17,651 bases of DNA, from NCBI GenBank assembly GCA_025927935.1, contig JAICKM010000048.1:1-17651 (forward strand). The letters are read 5' to 3'. Position numbers and translations under genes: made by a program. Positions 1 to 5,950 of this stretch are shown one piece after another. Numbering within the stretch: position 1 is the stretch's first letter; each line of letters starts with the position of its first letter. Source of the stretch: Chloroflexia bacterium. Lineage in GTDB: Bacteria > Chloroflexota > Chloroflexia > QHBQ01 > JADMIH01. Below the pieces are notes generated by a model. It had not been told where the DNA came from. It saw only the letters and a list, made by a program, of their open reading frames with translations, and ran no database searches.

Positions 1-860
1 AACTCGTCTTCCTTGATCACCGTGTGCACGGCCACCCACTCCGAATCGTTGAGCGGCACGATGGTCGGCGATTTCAGCCCCGGCGTCAGCGTCTGGATGA
101 CGGGCAGGGCGGCGCGCGGCGCGTTCATCATCACATACTTGTACTGCCGTGCGTCCTGCGCCGACCGCAAGCGCACGACCAGGCGGTCGATATTCTGCCG
201 TTTGCGCGGGTCGGCGAGGGCCTGCCTGTTGGCAACCAGCACCGCTTCCGATTCGAGGATGACCTGGACAGTGTGCAGATCATGGAGCAGCAGGGTGCTA
301 CCGGTCGCTGTCAGCTCCACGATGGCGTCGGCCAGGCCCAGGGCGGGAGCCACTTCGACCGAGCCGCTGAGGGTGACAATCTCGACCTGCACGCCCTGCT
401 CGGCGAAAAACCGGGCCGCCGACCGTGGATAGGACGTGGCGATGCGCTTGCCTTGCAGGTCCGCCGCGCCGGTAATGGCGGAGTCTTTGTGGGCGGCCAG
501 GACCAGCTTGCAGTAGCCGAAGCCCAGCGGCAAGATCTCGGCCACGTCCACGCCTTCTTCGTAGAGCAGGTTCTGCCCCACCACGCCCAGATCGACCGTG
601 CCGCTGGCGACATATTCCGGGATGTCATCGTCCCGGCCATAGAGCAGCGACAGGGGGAAATTGCGACAGTCGGCGAAGAGGCGCTGCCCATAGCTCTCCA
701 CCGAGAGGCCCACGCTACGCAGCAGGCCCAGCGTGTCGTCCGTCAACCGCCCGCTGCGCTGCATCGCCAGCTTGAGCGTGCCGTCCGAAGTGGCCGGCGC
801 GGCTGCCGGTTCGCGGGCGGCCAGCGCCGTCGGGAACTCCTTACCTTTGTGATAACTCAA
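1..860 (-). CDS. hisG: ATP phosphoribosyltransferase, long form (partial, 3' end outside window)
   Basis: First step of histidine synthesis: ATP plus PRPP gives phosphoribosyl-ATP, in the cytoplasm. About 286 residues are visible. The core begins with LKLAMQRSGRL (near residue 28) and continues with DDDIPEYVASGTVDLGVVGQ, GKRIATSYP, LSGSVEVAPALGLADAIVEL (near 182-201) and the C-terminal ACT-like region KYVMMNAP...PTIVPL, so this is the long, HisZ-independent form; by comparison with E. coli HisG (299 aa) roughly 30 residues are missing off the left edge. I chose TTG at 860 because AAGGAG sits 7 nt upstream; no ATG lies between it and the conserved core, leaving a low-complexity N-terminal extension of about 27 residues. 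Being first behind a his leader, it is probably the first gene of a his operon running out of the window. Family assignment is near certain; the exact start is likely. Confidence 0.96.
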   Translation of the reverse strand, partial: MSYHKGKEFPTALAAREPAAAPATSDGTLKLAMQRSGRLTDDTLGLLRSVGLSVESYGQRLFADCRNFPLSLLYGRDDDIPEYVASGTVDLGVVGQNLLYEEGVDVAEILPLGFGYCKLVLAAHKDSAITGAADLQGKRIATSYPRSAARFFAEQGVQVEIVTLSGSVEVAPALGLADAIVELTATGSTLLLHDLHTVQVILESEAVLVANRQALADPRKRQNIDRLVVRLRSAQDARQYKYVMMNAPRAALPVIQTLTPGLKSPTIVPLNDSEWVAVHTVIKEDE

Positions 861-867
861 TCGTTTG

Positions 868-873
868 CTCCTT
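868..873 (-). promoter_or_regulatory. Ribosome binding site of hisG (supports TTG start)
   Basis: Minus-strand AAGGAG, 7 nt before the TTG at 860. It lies downstream of the attenuator hairpin, so hisG is translated only from transcripts that read through it. Confidence 0.8.
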
Positions 874-901
874 CTGCCTGTGCCCCCGGCCGCGGGCATA
901 C

Positions 902-930
902 AAAAAGGCCGCAGCGCGACGGCTGCGGCC
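902..930 (-). terminator. his attenuator (intrinsic terminator)
   Basis: On the minus strand a perfect 9-bp stem, GGCCGCAGC / GCTGCGGCC, with a 6-nt loop (CGTCGC) is followed at once by TTTTTGT. It lies 30 nt after the stop codon of the His-rich leader peptide and 28 nt before the hisG Shine-Dalgarno, the position expected of a his attenuator. Confidence 0.92.
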
Positions 931-1003
931 TCTGGTGGGTGTTCTGGTTTTGGTGATGCGCTACGCAGATATTCGTGTCGAAACCAGACCACGCCAGCGC
1001 CGC
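925..1003 (-). promoter_or_regulatory. Candidate antiterminator pairing of the his leader
   Basis: Minus-strand GCGGCGCTGG (1003-994, leader codons 19-22, just after the last His codon) can pair with CCAGAGGCCGC (935-925) as 5 bp, a small internal loop and 4 bp. The second arm includes six of the nine bases of the attenuator's 5' arm (930-925), so the two structures exclude each other. CCAGC in codons 6-7 (1043-1039) can pair instead with the GCTGG end of the first arm, giving a plausible anti-antiterminator. An additional 8-bp stem TCTGGTTT / AAACCAGA (988-981 with 950-943) flanks the leader stop codon. Pairings were found by eye; no folding energy was computed. Confidence 0.6.
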
Positions 1004-1059
1004 CGCCCATGATGATGGGCGTGATAATGGCTATGGTGGCTGGTCGGGACAAAATCCAC
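961..1059 (-). CDS. hisL: his operon leader peptide
   Basis: A 32-residue ORF starting at GTG 1059 and ending at TAG 961. Residues 7-17 read SHHSHYHAHHH: seven His codons (CAC, CAT, CAT, CAC, CAT, CAT, CAT) within codons 8-17, followed by an Arg/Trp-rich tail. AGGAG lies at 1072-1068, 8 nt before the start codon. The ORF sits between a good extended -10 promoter and an intrinsic terminator that precedes hisG. This is the layout of a transcription attenuator: stalling at His codons when charged tRNA-His is scarce should favour antitermination. The peptide itself probably has no other function. The gene symbol is used by analogy with the enterobacterial leader; no sequence homology to it is claimed. 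Confidence 0.9.
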   Translation of the reverse strand: MDFVPTSHHSHYHAHHHGRRRWRGLVSTRISA

Positions 1060-1087
1060 GATATATGCTCCTGCGAACTTAGCGCTT

Positions 1088-1096
1088 ATTATAACA
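1088..1096 (-). promoter_or_regulatory. Promoter of the his leader (extended -10)
   Basis: Minus-strand TGTTATAAT is a perfect TATAAT with the TGn extension. No good -35 hexamer stands 17 nt upstream, which an extended -10 can tolerate. Transcription would start near 1081, about 22 nt before the leader start codon and giving about 180 nt of leader up to the attenuator. It lies just past the stop codon of the upstream peptidase gene (1114). Confidence 0.75.
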
Positions 1097-1113
1097 CAAC
1101 AACTCGCGCACCG

Positions 1114-3219
1114 CTAGTCCAATCGTTGATCGAATCCACCGCTACCGGCAGCACCCGCATCCTGCCGCTCCAGCCCGAGTTGCATCGCCAGGAAGCTCCA
1201 GATATCGGTCTGCTCGGCGATGCGCTTGCTCAGCGGCTTGCCCTGGCCGTGCCCGGCCTCCGTTTCGACGCGCAGCAGCACCGGGCGGCGCGGGCCGTGG
1301 CTCTGCAACAGGGCGGCCATCTTGCGCGCGTGCATGGGATCGACCCGGCTGTCGGATTCGGCGGTGGTGAACAACACCGCCGGGTAGTCGGTGCCCGGCT
1401 GTACGTGGTGATAGGGCGAGTAGGCCAGCAGCCACGCGAACTGCTCCGGGTCGTCGGCGCCGCCGTACTCCGCGATCCAAAGCTTGGCGATGCGGAAGTG
1501 ATGGTAGCGGATCATGTCGAGCAGCGGCACCTGGCAGACCACCGCTCCAAAGAGTTCGGGCCGCTGGGTCAGCGCCGCGCCGACGAGCAAGCCACCGTTG
1601 CTACCGCCCATGATGCCCAGCCGCTCCGCGCGGGTGTAGCCCTCACGGATCAGGTACTCCGCCGCCGCGTGGAAGTCGTCGAACACGTTCTGCTTCTTGT
1701 CGAGCATCCCGGCGCGGTGCCACTCCTCGCCGTACTCGGCGCCGCCGCGCAGGTTCGCCAGGGCGTAGACGCCGCCCTGCTCCAGCCAGGGCAGTACGCC
1801 GCGGTTGAACACCGGGCTGTTGCTCACGTTGAAGCCGCCATAGCCGCTGAGCACGGTGGGGTTGTCGCCGTTACGGACGAGATCGCGCCGGCTGAGGATG
1901 AACAGTGGGATCAGCGTGCCGTCCTTGGACGGGTACCAGACCCGCTCCACCTGGAAGCGGCTCAGATCAATGGGCGCCTCCACCTGCGCCCAGGTGGTCA
2001 GTTCGCCGCTGGGCAGGTGGTAGCGGTAGACGGTGGGCGGCACGGTATAGGACTCGAAGCCCAGGAACAACTCGTCGCCATCCCATTCGCCTTCTAGCCC
2101 GGTCAGCGAGCCGAGCGGCGGCAGCGCGGGCGGGGGCAATGGCGCGCCGTCCAGGGTGTAGAGACCGATGGCGGAGGTTACGTCCTTGCTCTCGTTCAAG
2201 ACCAGCCGCTTGCCCACTATCGCCATGCTCTCCACCACCACGTCGGGCCGTTCGGCGATCACTTCGCGCCAGCTTGCGCGCGCGGGCCGCTCCAGATCGA
2301 TTGCCAGGACGCGATAGCGCGGCGCTTCCCAGTTCGTCTGCACATAGAAGGTGTTGTCGATCACCTCCCCGCCGAACAGCGCATCCAGATCGGCGATCAG
2401 CGGCTCGAATACGGTTTTACCGGCTTGCAGATCGCAGACATGGATTTCCGTGCGCGCCCAACCCTGCTCGACAAAGACCAGCAGCCAGCGGCCGTTGGGC
2501 GACAGATGCAGGTGCAGCATCTCCGTCATGTCGCGGCCCGCGCCGAATAGTTCGGGGTCCTGCACCGGGTCGCCGCCCAGCCGGTGGTGGAAGACATGCT
2601 GGTGATAGTCTTCTTCGCCCGCGGGCACCGTGCCGGGCGCCGGGTAGCGAGTGTAGTAGAAGCCCCGTCCATCCGGCTCCCATTCCAGGCTGGCATAGCG
2701 GGTGTACGGGATCTCGTCGGGCAAGTGCGCGCCGCTGCTCACATCGAGGATGCGCAGGGTGCTTTTTTCGTCGCCGTGGTCCGAATAGCCGTAGGCCAGC
2801 AGGCGCCCATCCAGCGACGGGTACCACCAGTCGAGCGCGACCGTGCCGCCCGCGCTGGCCGTGTTGGGGTCCAGCAACACGCGCTCCGCGCCGTCGCCGC
2901 CTTCGCGGATGTAGAGTACCGGCTGGTTCTGGGTGCCATCGCGGCGCGTGTAGAAATAGCGATTGCCCGCGGTCTCCGGTACCTGCACCGTGCCGATCTC
3001 CAGCATCTGCGCTAACCGGCGGCTCAGGGCGGCGCGTCCCGGCGCCTGGCCCAGCATGGCTTCGGTATAGGCGTTTTGCGCCTGGGTCCAGGCTGCGACT
3101 TCGGCGCTGCTGCTATCTTCCAACCAGCGGAAAGGATCGTCAATGGTCCGGCCGTGCAGGGTGTCGCCGACCGGCTCTTGCCGGGTCTCCGGCGGGGCGA
3201 GCGGTTTATCTTGTAACAT
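1114..3219 (-). CDS. Prolyl oligopeptidase family serine peptidase (S9A)
   Basis: Cytosolic serine peptidase that cleaves short proline-containing peptides; 701 residues, the usual size of the family (about 700). The N-terminus ([22 protein letters not shown]) is the typical cap of the catalytic domain, followed by a region of about residues 75-420 expected to form the seven-bladed propeller, then the alpha/beta hydrolase domain. The catalytic triad is visible: Ser540 in GGSNGG, Asp627 in SDSRVDP, and His657 in AGHGQGK. No signal peptide or membrane segment is seen. The start ATG at 3219 has only a weak purine-rich stretch upstream. It is the last gene before the his leader and follows the mazG-like gene by 129 nt, with two palindromic repeats between, so it may be cotranscribed with that operon or have its own unrecognised promoter. 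The natural substrate cannot be told from the sequence. Confidence 0.95.
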   Translation of the reverse strand: MLQDKPLAPPETRQEPVGDTLHGRTIDDPFRWLEDSSSAEVAAWTQAQNAYTEAMLGQAPGRAALSRRLAQMLEIGTVQVPETAGNRYFYTRRDGTQNQPVLYIREGGDGAERVLLDPNTASAGGTVALDWWYPSLDGRLLAYGYSDHGDEKSTLRILDVSSGAHLPDEIPYTRYASLEWEPDGRGFYYTRYPAPGTVPAGEEDYHQHVFHHRLGGDPVQDPELFGAGRDMTEMLHLHLSPNGRWLLVFVEQGWARTEIHVCDLQAGKTVFEPLIADLDALFGGEVIDNTFYVQTNWEAPRYRVLAIDLERPARASWREVIAERPDVVVESMAIVGKRLVLNESKDVTSAIGLYTLDGAPLPPPALPPLGSLTGLEGEWDGDELFLGFESYTVPPTVYRYHLPSGELTTWAQVEAPIDLSRFQVERVWYPSKDGTLIPLFILSRRDLVRNGDNPTVLSGYGGFNVSNSPVFNRGVLPWLEQGGVYALANLRGGAEYGEEWHRAGMLDKKQNVFDDFHAAAEYLIREGYTRAERLGIMGGSNGGLLVGAALTQRPELFGAVVCQVPLLDMIRYHHFRIAKLWIAEYGGADDPEQFAWLLAYSPYHHVQPGTDYPAVLFTTAESDSRVDPMHARKMAALLQSHGPRRPVLLRVETEAGHGQGKPLSKRIAEQTDIWSFLAMQLGLERQDAGAAGSGGFDQRLD

Positions 3220-3260
3220 AGATCTTCATAATCCCTATCTAATGGCTTGGGCAGGCGGGA

Positions 3261-3283
3261 GCCGGTTGCAAACCGGCCCCTAC
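3261..3283. repeat. GC-rich palindromic dispersed repeat, copy 1
   Basis: Contains GCCGGTT-GCA-AACCGGC (7-bp perfect arms) followed by CCCTAC. Read on the minus strand it begins GTAGGGGCCGGTTT. It matches the copies at 3312-3335 and 11577-11598. It lies in the gap between mazG-like and peptidase genes. Confidence 0.75.
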
Positions 3284-3311
3284 AGCTAACAAATCATGTT
3301 GGGCGGGCGCG

Positions 3312-3335
3312 GGCCTGTTTCAAACCGGCCCCTAC
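3312..3335. repeat. GC-rich palindromic dispersed repeat, copy 2
   Basis: Ends in CAAACCGGCCCCTAC like copy 1 and in the same orientation, 51 bp further on. Its left arm (GGCCTGTTT) has one mismatch to the palindrome. The pair leaves about 28 bp of unrelated sequence between the units. Confidence 0.75.
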
Positions 3336-3348
3336 GGTAGTCACGGCG

Positions 3349-3657
3349 TTATCGCTTGGGCCAGGTGCGCTTGGCGTTGATCGCGTATTTGGCCGCGAAC
3401 GCAGTTTCCAGGTCCACCCCGGCGATGTTGGCTAAATCACAGAGATTCCAGACCACGTCGTACATCTCCAGGCCCAGTCGCGTGCGCGTGGCCGCCTGAT
3501 CCGCGGGGTTGTCCTGTGCCGCGAGCAGCACCGCTTCTTCGGCCAGCTCCTGGACCTCTCCAATAAGGAACGTCACCCGTTCGGCGATGGTTGTATTCGC
3601 CCAGCCTTGCCTGGCCGACAGATCTTTCGCCTGTTGCTGGATGTCGCCGATGGTCAT
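3349..3657 (-). CDS. MazG-like nucleotide pyrophosphohydrolase
   Basis: A 102-residue protein of the all-alpha NTP pyrophosphatase superfamily, whose members hydrolyse (d)NTPs or related nucleotides to monophosphate and PPi. It starts MTIGDIQQQAKDLSARQGW and carries the metal-binding helices: GEVQELAEE (near residues 33-41) and LEMYDVVWNLCDLANI (ExxD, near 63-78), which together match ExxE...ExxD. Start ATG 3657 is supported by GAGG 6 nt upstream and by the size of single-domain family members. It begins 13 nt after the stop of the MshC-like ligase gene, so the two are almost certainly cotranscribed. The specific nucleotide substrate cannot be inferred. Confidence 0.88.
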   Translation of the reverse strand: MTIGDIQQQAKDLSARQGWANTTIAERVTFLIGEVQELAEEAVLLAAQDNPADQAATRTRLGLEMYDVVWNLCDLANIAGVDLETAFAAKYAINAKRTWPKR

Positions 3658-3670
3658 CGCGGGCCTCGCT

Positions 3671-4867
3671 TTAGTCCGCGAGCACCAGGCCCAGCACGCC
3701 CGCCAGTTCGCGCAACGTGGCCTGCGCGACGTGTACGTCCTGCCCGGCGCCGGCTGCCTGGCTAATCTGCTCGGCGAGATCGGTGAGCGCGGCGATGGCG
3801 CGTGGCGTGTCGAAATCATCTTCCAGCGCCGCCTGGAACTGTTCGCGGGCCGGAGCCGCGTCCAGCGCCGCCCCGGTCCCGCCGGTTGTATGCAGCGCCG
3901 CGACGATGGATGCGGCCTGCTGCTCGGCGGTCTGCACGTCCTCGTGTTTATACTCGTACTCGGCGCGATAAGGCCGGCCCAGCACCGCCAGGCGCAGCGC
4001 GTTCGCCGAGTTGGTGCGCAACACGTCGTCCACAAAAACCATGTTGCCCAGTGACTTTGACATCTTGGTGCCGCCCAGGCTGACCAGGCCGACGTGCATC
4101 CAGGCGCGCACAAACGGCACCACGCCCGTCACCGGCTCCGCCTGCGCGATCTCACAGGCATGGTGGGGGAAGATCAGGTCGGCGCCGCCGCCGTGGATGT
4201 CGAGTTGCGGCCCCAGGTGCACCGTGGCGATGGTCGAGCACTCGATATGCCAGCCGGGGCGGCCCGGCCCCCAGGGACTCGGCCACTCCGGCTCGTCAGG
4301 CTGCGAGGGCTGCCAGAGCACGAAATCGAGCGGGTCGCGCTTGTTTGGGTCGTTGGGGTTGTTGCCCATCTCATTGGCCGTCGCCAGCATCGTCGCGTAA
4401 TCGGCGTGCGCGATCGCGCCGAAGGTGGGGTCGCTGGCGATGCTGTAGTAGACGCTGCCGTTGCTCACATAGGCGTGGCCGGTTTCGATCAGCCGGGCGA
4501 TGCGCGGGATCATCTCCGGGATTTCCGCGGTGGCTTTAACGTACATCTCCGGGCGCGGCACGTTGATTCGCGCCAGCGACTCCAGGTAGTAGGCCGTCTG
4601 GCGGTCGCCCAGTTCGCGCCAATGTTCGCCGTCGCGCTTGGCGCGCTCGAACAGCGGCTCGTCGATGTCGGTGATGTTTTGCACGTAACGCACGCGCAGG
4701 CCGGTCCATTCGAGGAAGCGGCGCAATGTATCGTAGACGATGCCCACGCGGGCATGGCCCAGGTGACTCGTATCGTAGGGGGTGACGCCGCACACGTACA
4801 TCTTCACGGTGCCGTCGGGAAAGGTCAGGTCTTTACAGTCTTGCGAGAGCGTATCGTACAGGCGCAT
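3671..4867 (-). CDS. MshC-like / truncated cysteinyl-tRNA synthetase-type ligase
   Basis: Class I ligase that activates cysteine as Cys-AMP. 398 residues. Visible: MYVCGVTPYD (Cys26, Zn ligand), HLGHA signature (35-39), NITDIDEPLFERAKRDG (64-80), WPSPWGPGRPGWHIEC (195-210, Cys210 Zn ligand), DIHGGGADLIFPHHACE (223-239, Zn-type His and Glu), and KMSKS (268-272). The protein ends right after the DALR-like helices, so the roughly 60-residue anticodon-binding domain of CysRS is absent. Length (MshC about 410, CysRS about 460) and the CGxTPYDxxHLGHA and PLFERAxRDG blocks resemble mycothiol ligase MshC; the HHxxE zinc site is more CysRS-like. Start: second ATG of a tandem pair, 5 nt after GAGGAG. 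It lies 22 nt after the HEAT gene and 13 nt before mazG-like. Not a frameshifted cysS: the next gene starts at once. The acceptor of the cysteine is unknown. Confidence 0.85.
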   Translation of the reverse strand: MRLYDTLSQDCKDLTFPDGTVKMYVCGVTPYDTSHLGHARVGIVYDTLRRFLEWTGLRVRYVQNITDIDEPLFERAKRDGEHWRELGDRQTAYYLESLARINVPRPEMYVKATAEIPEMIPRIARLIETGHAYVSNGSVYYSIASDPTFGAIAHADYATMLATANEMGNNPNDPNKRDPLDFVLWQPSQPDEPEWPSPWGPGRPGWHIECSTIATVHLGPQLDIHGGGADLIFPHHACEIAQAEPVTGVVPFVRAWMHVGLVSLGGTKMSKSLGNMVFVDDVLRTNSANALRLAVLGRPYRAEYEYKHEDVQTAEQQAASIVAALHTTGGTGAALDAAPAREQFQAALEDDFDTPRAIAALTDLAEQISQAAGAGQDVHVAQATLRELAGVLGLVLAD

Positions 4868-4889
4868 CATAACTCCTCGGCCCAAACAA

Positions 4890-5720
4890 TCAGGACTGCC
4901 GCGCATGGATCGCGGCGATCTGGTCCGGCCAGCGATGTAGCCGGGTTTTTTTCAAGTTCTCACGGGCAATCCATTGCAAATCGGGATCCACGGCTGCCGC
5001 CAGCCGGGCCAGCACCGGGAAGCCCGCATCGGGCGCGGCGGCGATAGCCACGCTCAGGGTGTAACCCAGGGCCTGGCGCAGGATACGAACCGCCTCATCC
5101 CGCCGTTGCGCGGCGGGACGATCGGCCAGCCACTCGACGGCGGCCGCCTGGATGTCCAGAGCGGCCTCGCCTCGCGCCCGATCGGTCAGCAATGGCGGCT
5201 CGGCCACCGCCGCTGCCGCCGCGCGCACCGGCAGCGGGTTATCGCCGGCCACCCAGGTGCGGATGGCCCCATACGTGCGCGCCCAATCGGCGGCCAGCAT
5301 AGCCTGTAAGGCCAGGGCGACGATCTCGCGCACACGCCACCGCGGATCGCTCGCGGCCCGATAGAGCTTGGCGATCTCGTCCCCCCACCAGTCGGGGCGG
5401 ACCACGGCCACCTGCCCGTAGGCCCGCACCGCGACGGCGGGGAGGATCTCGCGAGGGTGGTTGATCGGTGCCTCGGTGAGCGGGAGCGCCGCCCAGCCGT
5501 CCAGCAGCGCCTCGATCCGCTCGACCGGGGGATCGGGCGCCGTCACGCGCCCGGCGATCTCTTGAGCGAACGCCGCGACGAGCGTGAGATTCATGCGCGG
5601 ACCGGGCAAGTCGCTGTGAGCGGTGAGGTAGCTAACCAGGCTGTCCGGGGGGTTGCGGTCCAGCGCGTCCGCCAGCAACGGGGCTAAATCCTGCTGGTAG
5701 CTGTTGGGCTTAAGCGGCAT
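4890..5720 (-). CDS. HEAT-like repeat protein, function unknown
   Basis: 276 residues, largely alpha-helical by composition and without signal peptide or membrane segments. Alanine/leucine-rich helical pairs with charged turns occur near residues 115-145 (DPRWRVREIVALALQAMLA), 160-200, and 200-265, ending in LARLAAAVDPDLQWIARENL, which read as degenerate HEAT or DNA-alkylation-repeat units. Such proteins are usually scaffolds; no catalytic motif is evident. ATG at 5720 has a poor Shine-Dalgarno, but a strong promoter lies about 90 nt upstream. It is the first gene of the apparent HEAT / MshC-like / MazG-like operon, with 22 nt to the next start codon. No specific function is proposed. Confidence 0.75.
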   Translation of the reverse strand: MPLKPNSYQQDLAPLLADALDRNPPDSLVSYLTAHSDLPGPRMNLTLVAAFAQEIAGRVTAPDPPVERIEALLDGWAALPLTEAPINHPREILPAVAVRAYGQVAVVRPDWWGDEIAKLYRAASDPRWRVREIVALALQAMLAADWARTYGAIRTWVAGDNPLPVRAAAAAVAEPPLLTDRARGEAALDIQAAAVEWLADRPAAQRRDEAVRILRQALGYTLSVAIAAAPDAGFPVLARLAAAVDPDLQWIARENLKKTRLHRWPDQIAAIHARQS

Positions 5721-5814
5721 CTGTCGTGATCTCGTGTCCTACCCAGGTTCGGCAGCCGCCCCAATCCCGGCGCGGCTACCTGTTGGGCCGCCCGACCCGG
5801 CAGCCAAGAAGACC

Positions 5815-5843
5815 AGTATACCATAGCGCGCACGAGGTCACAA
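5815..5843 (-). promoter_or_regulatory. Promoter of the HEAT / MshC-like / MazG-like operon
   Basis: Minus-strand TTGTGA (5843-5838), 17-nt spacer, TATACT (5820-5815) with an extended TGG immediately before the -10. It predicts a 5' leader of about 88 nt to ATG 5720, in which AGCCGC and GCGGCT could form a 6-bp stem. Confidence 0.75.
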
Positions 5844-5890
5844 TCGTCGCCAAACCAACAAACCATCTCATCCCCAACTGCCCGCCTGGC

Positions 5891-5929
5891 AAAATGCCGC
5901 CCGGCCTTGCTCAATAAGCCGGGCGGCAT
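5891..5929 (-). terminator. Intrinsic terminator of treS
   Basis: A perfect 12-bp inverted repeat, ATGCCGCCCGGC (5894-5905) and GCCGGGCGGCAT (5918-5929), with a 12-nt loop. On the minus strand the stem runs into TTTTGCC. It lies 22 nt after the treS stop codon and before the promoter of the next minus-strand operon, so it insulates the two. Confidence 0.85.
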
Positions 5930-5950
5930 ATCCCATTAGTTCCATCCCCG

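Noticed and set aside
24..956. Long plus-strand ORF (310 codons) across the left edge
   Set aside because: It is antisense to hisG and runs through the attenuator; its Arg/Gln/His-rich translation has no recognisable family, as expected of a shadow in GC-rich DNA.
865..3221. Long plus-strand ORFs of 410 and 438 codons opposite the peptidase gene
   Set aside because: Both are antisense to the prolyl oligopeptidase, whose catalytic motifs are intact; the antisense products are low-complexity Arg/Ala/Pro-rich.
3658..3680. Frameshift that would have truncated a full-length cysS
   Set aside because: The ligase stop is followed within 13 nt by the mazG-like start, leaving no room for remnants of an anticodon-binding domain in any frame.
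3349..4113. A longer minus-strand reading frame of 254 codons that would extend the MazG-like protein
   Set aside because: The upstream part overlaps the MshC-like gene in another frame and is compositionally odd; ATG 3657 with GAGG gives the usual MazG-like length.
4094..5047. Plus-strand ORF of 317 codons opposite the MshC-like and HEAT genes
   Set aside because: Antisense shadow with no family features; the minus-strand genes are well supported.
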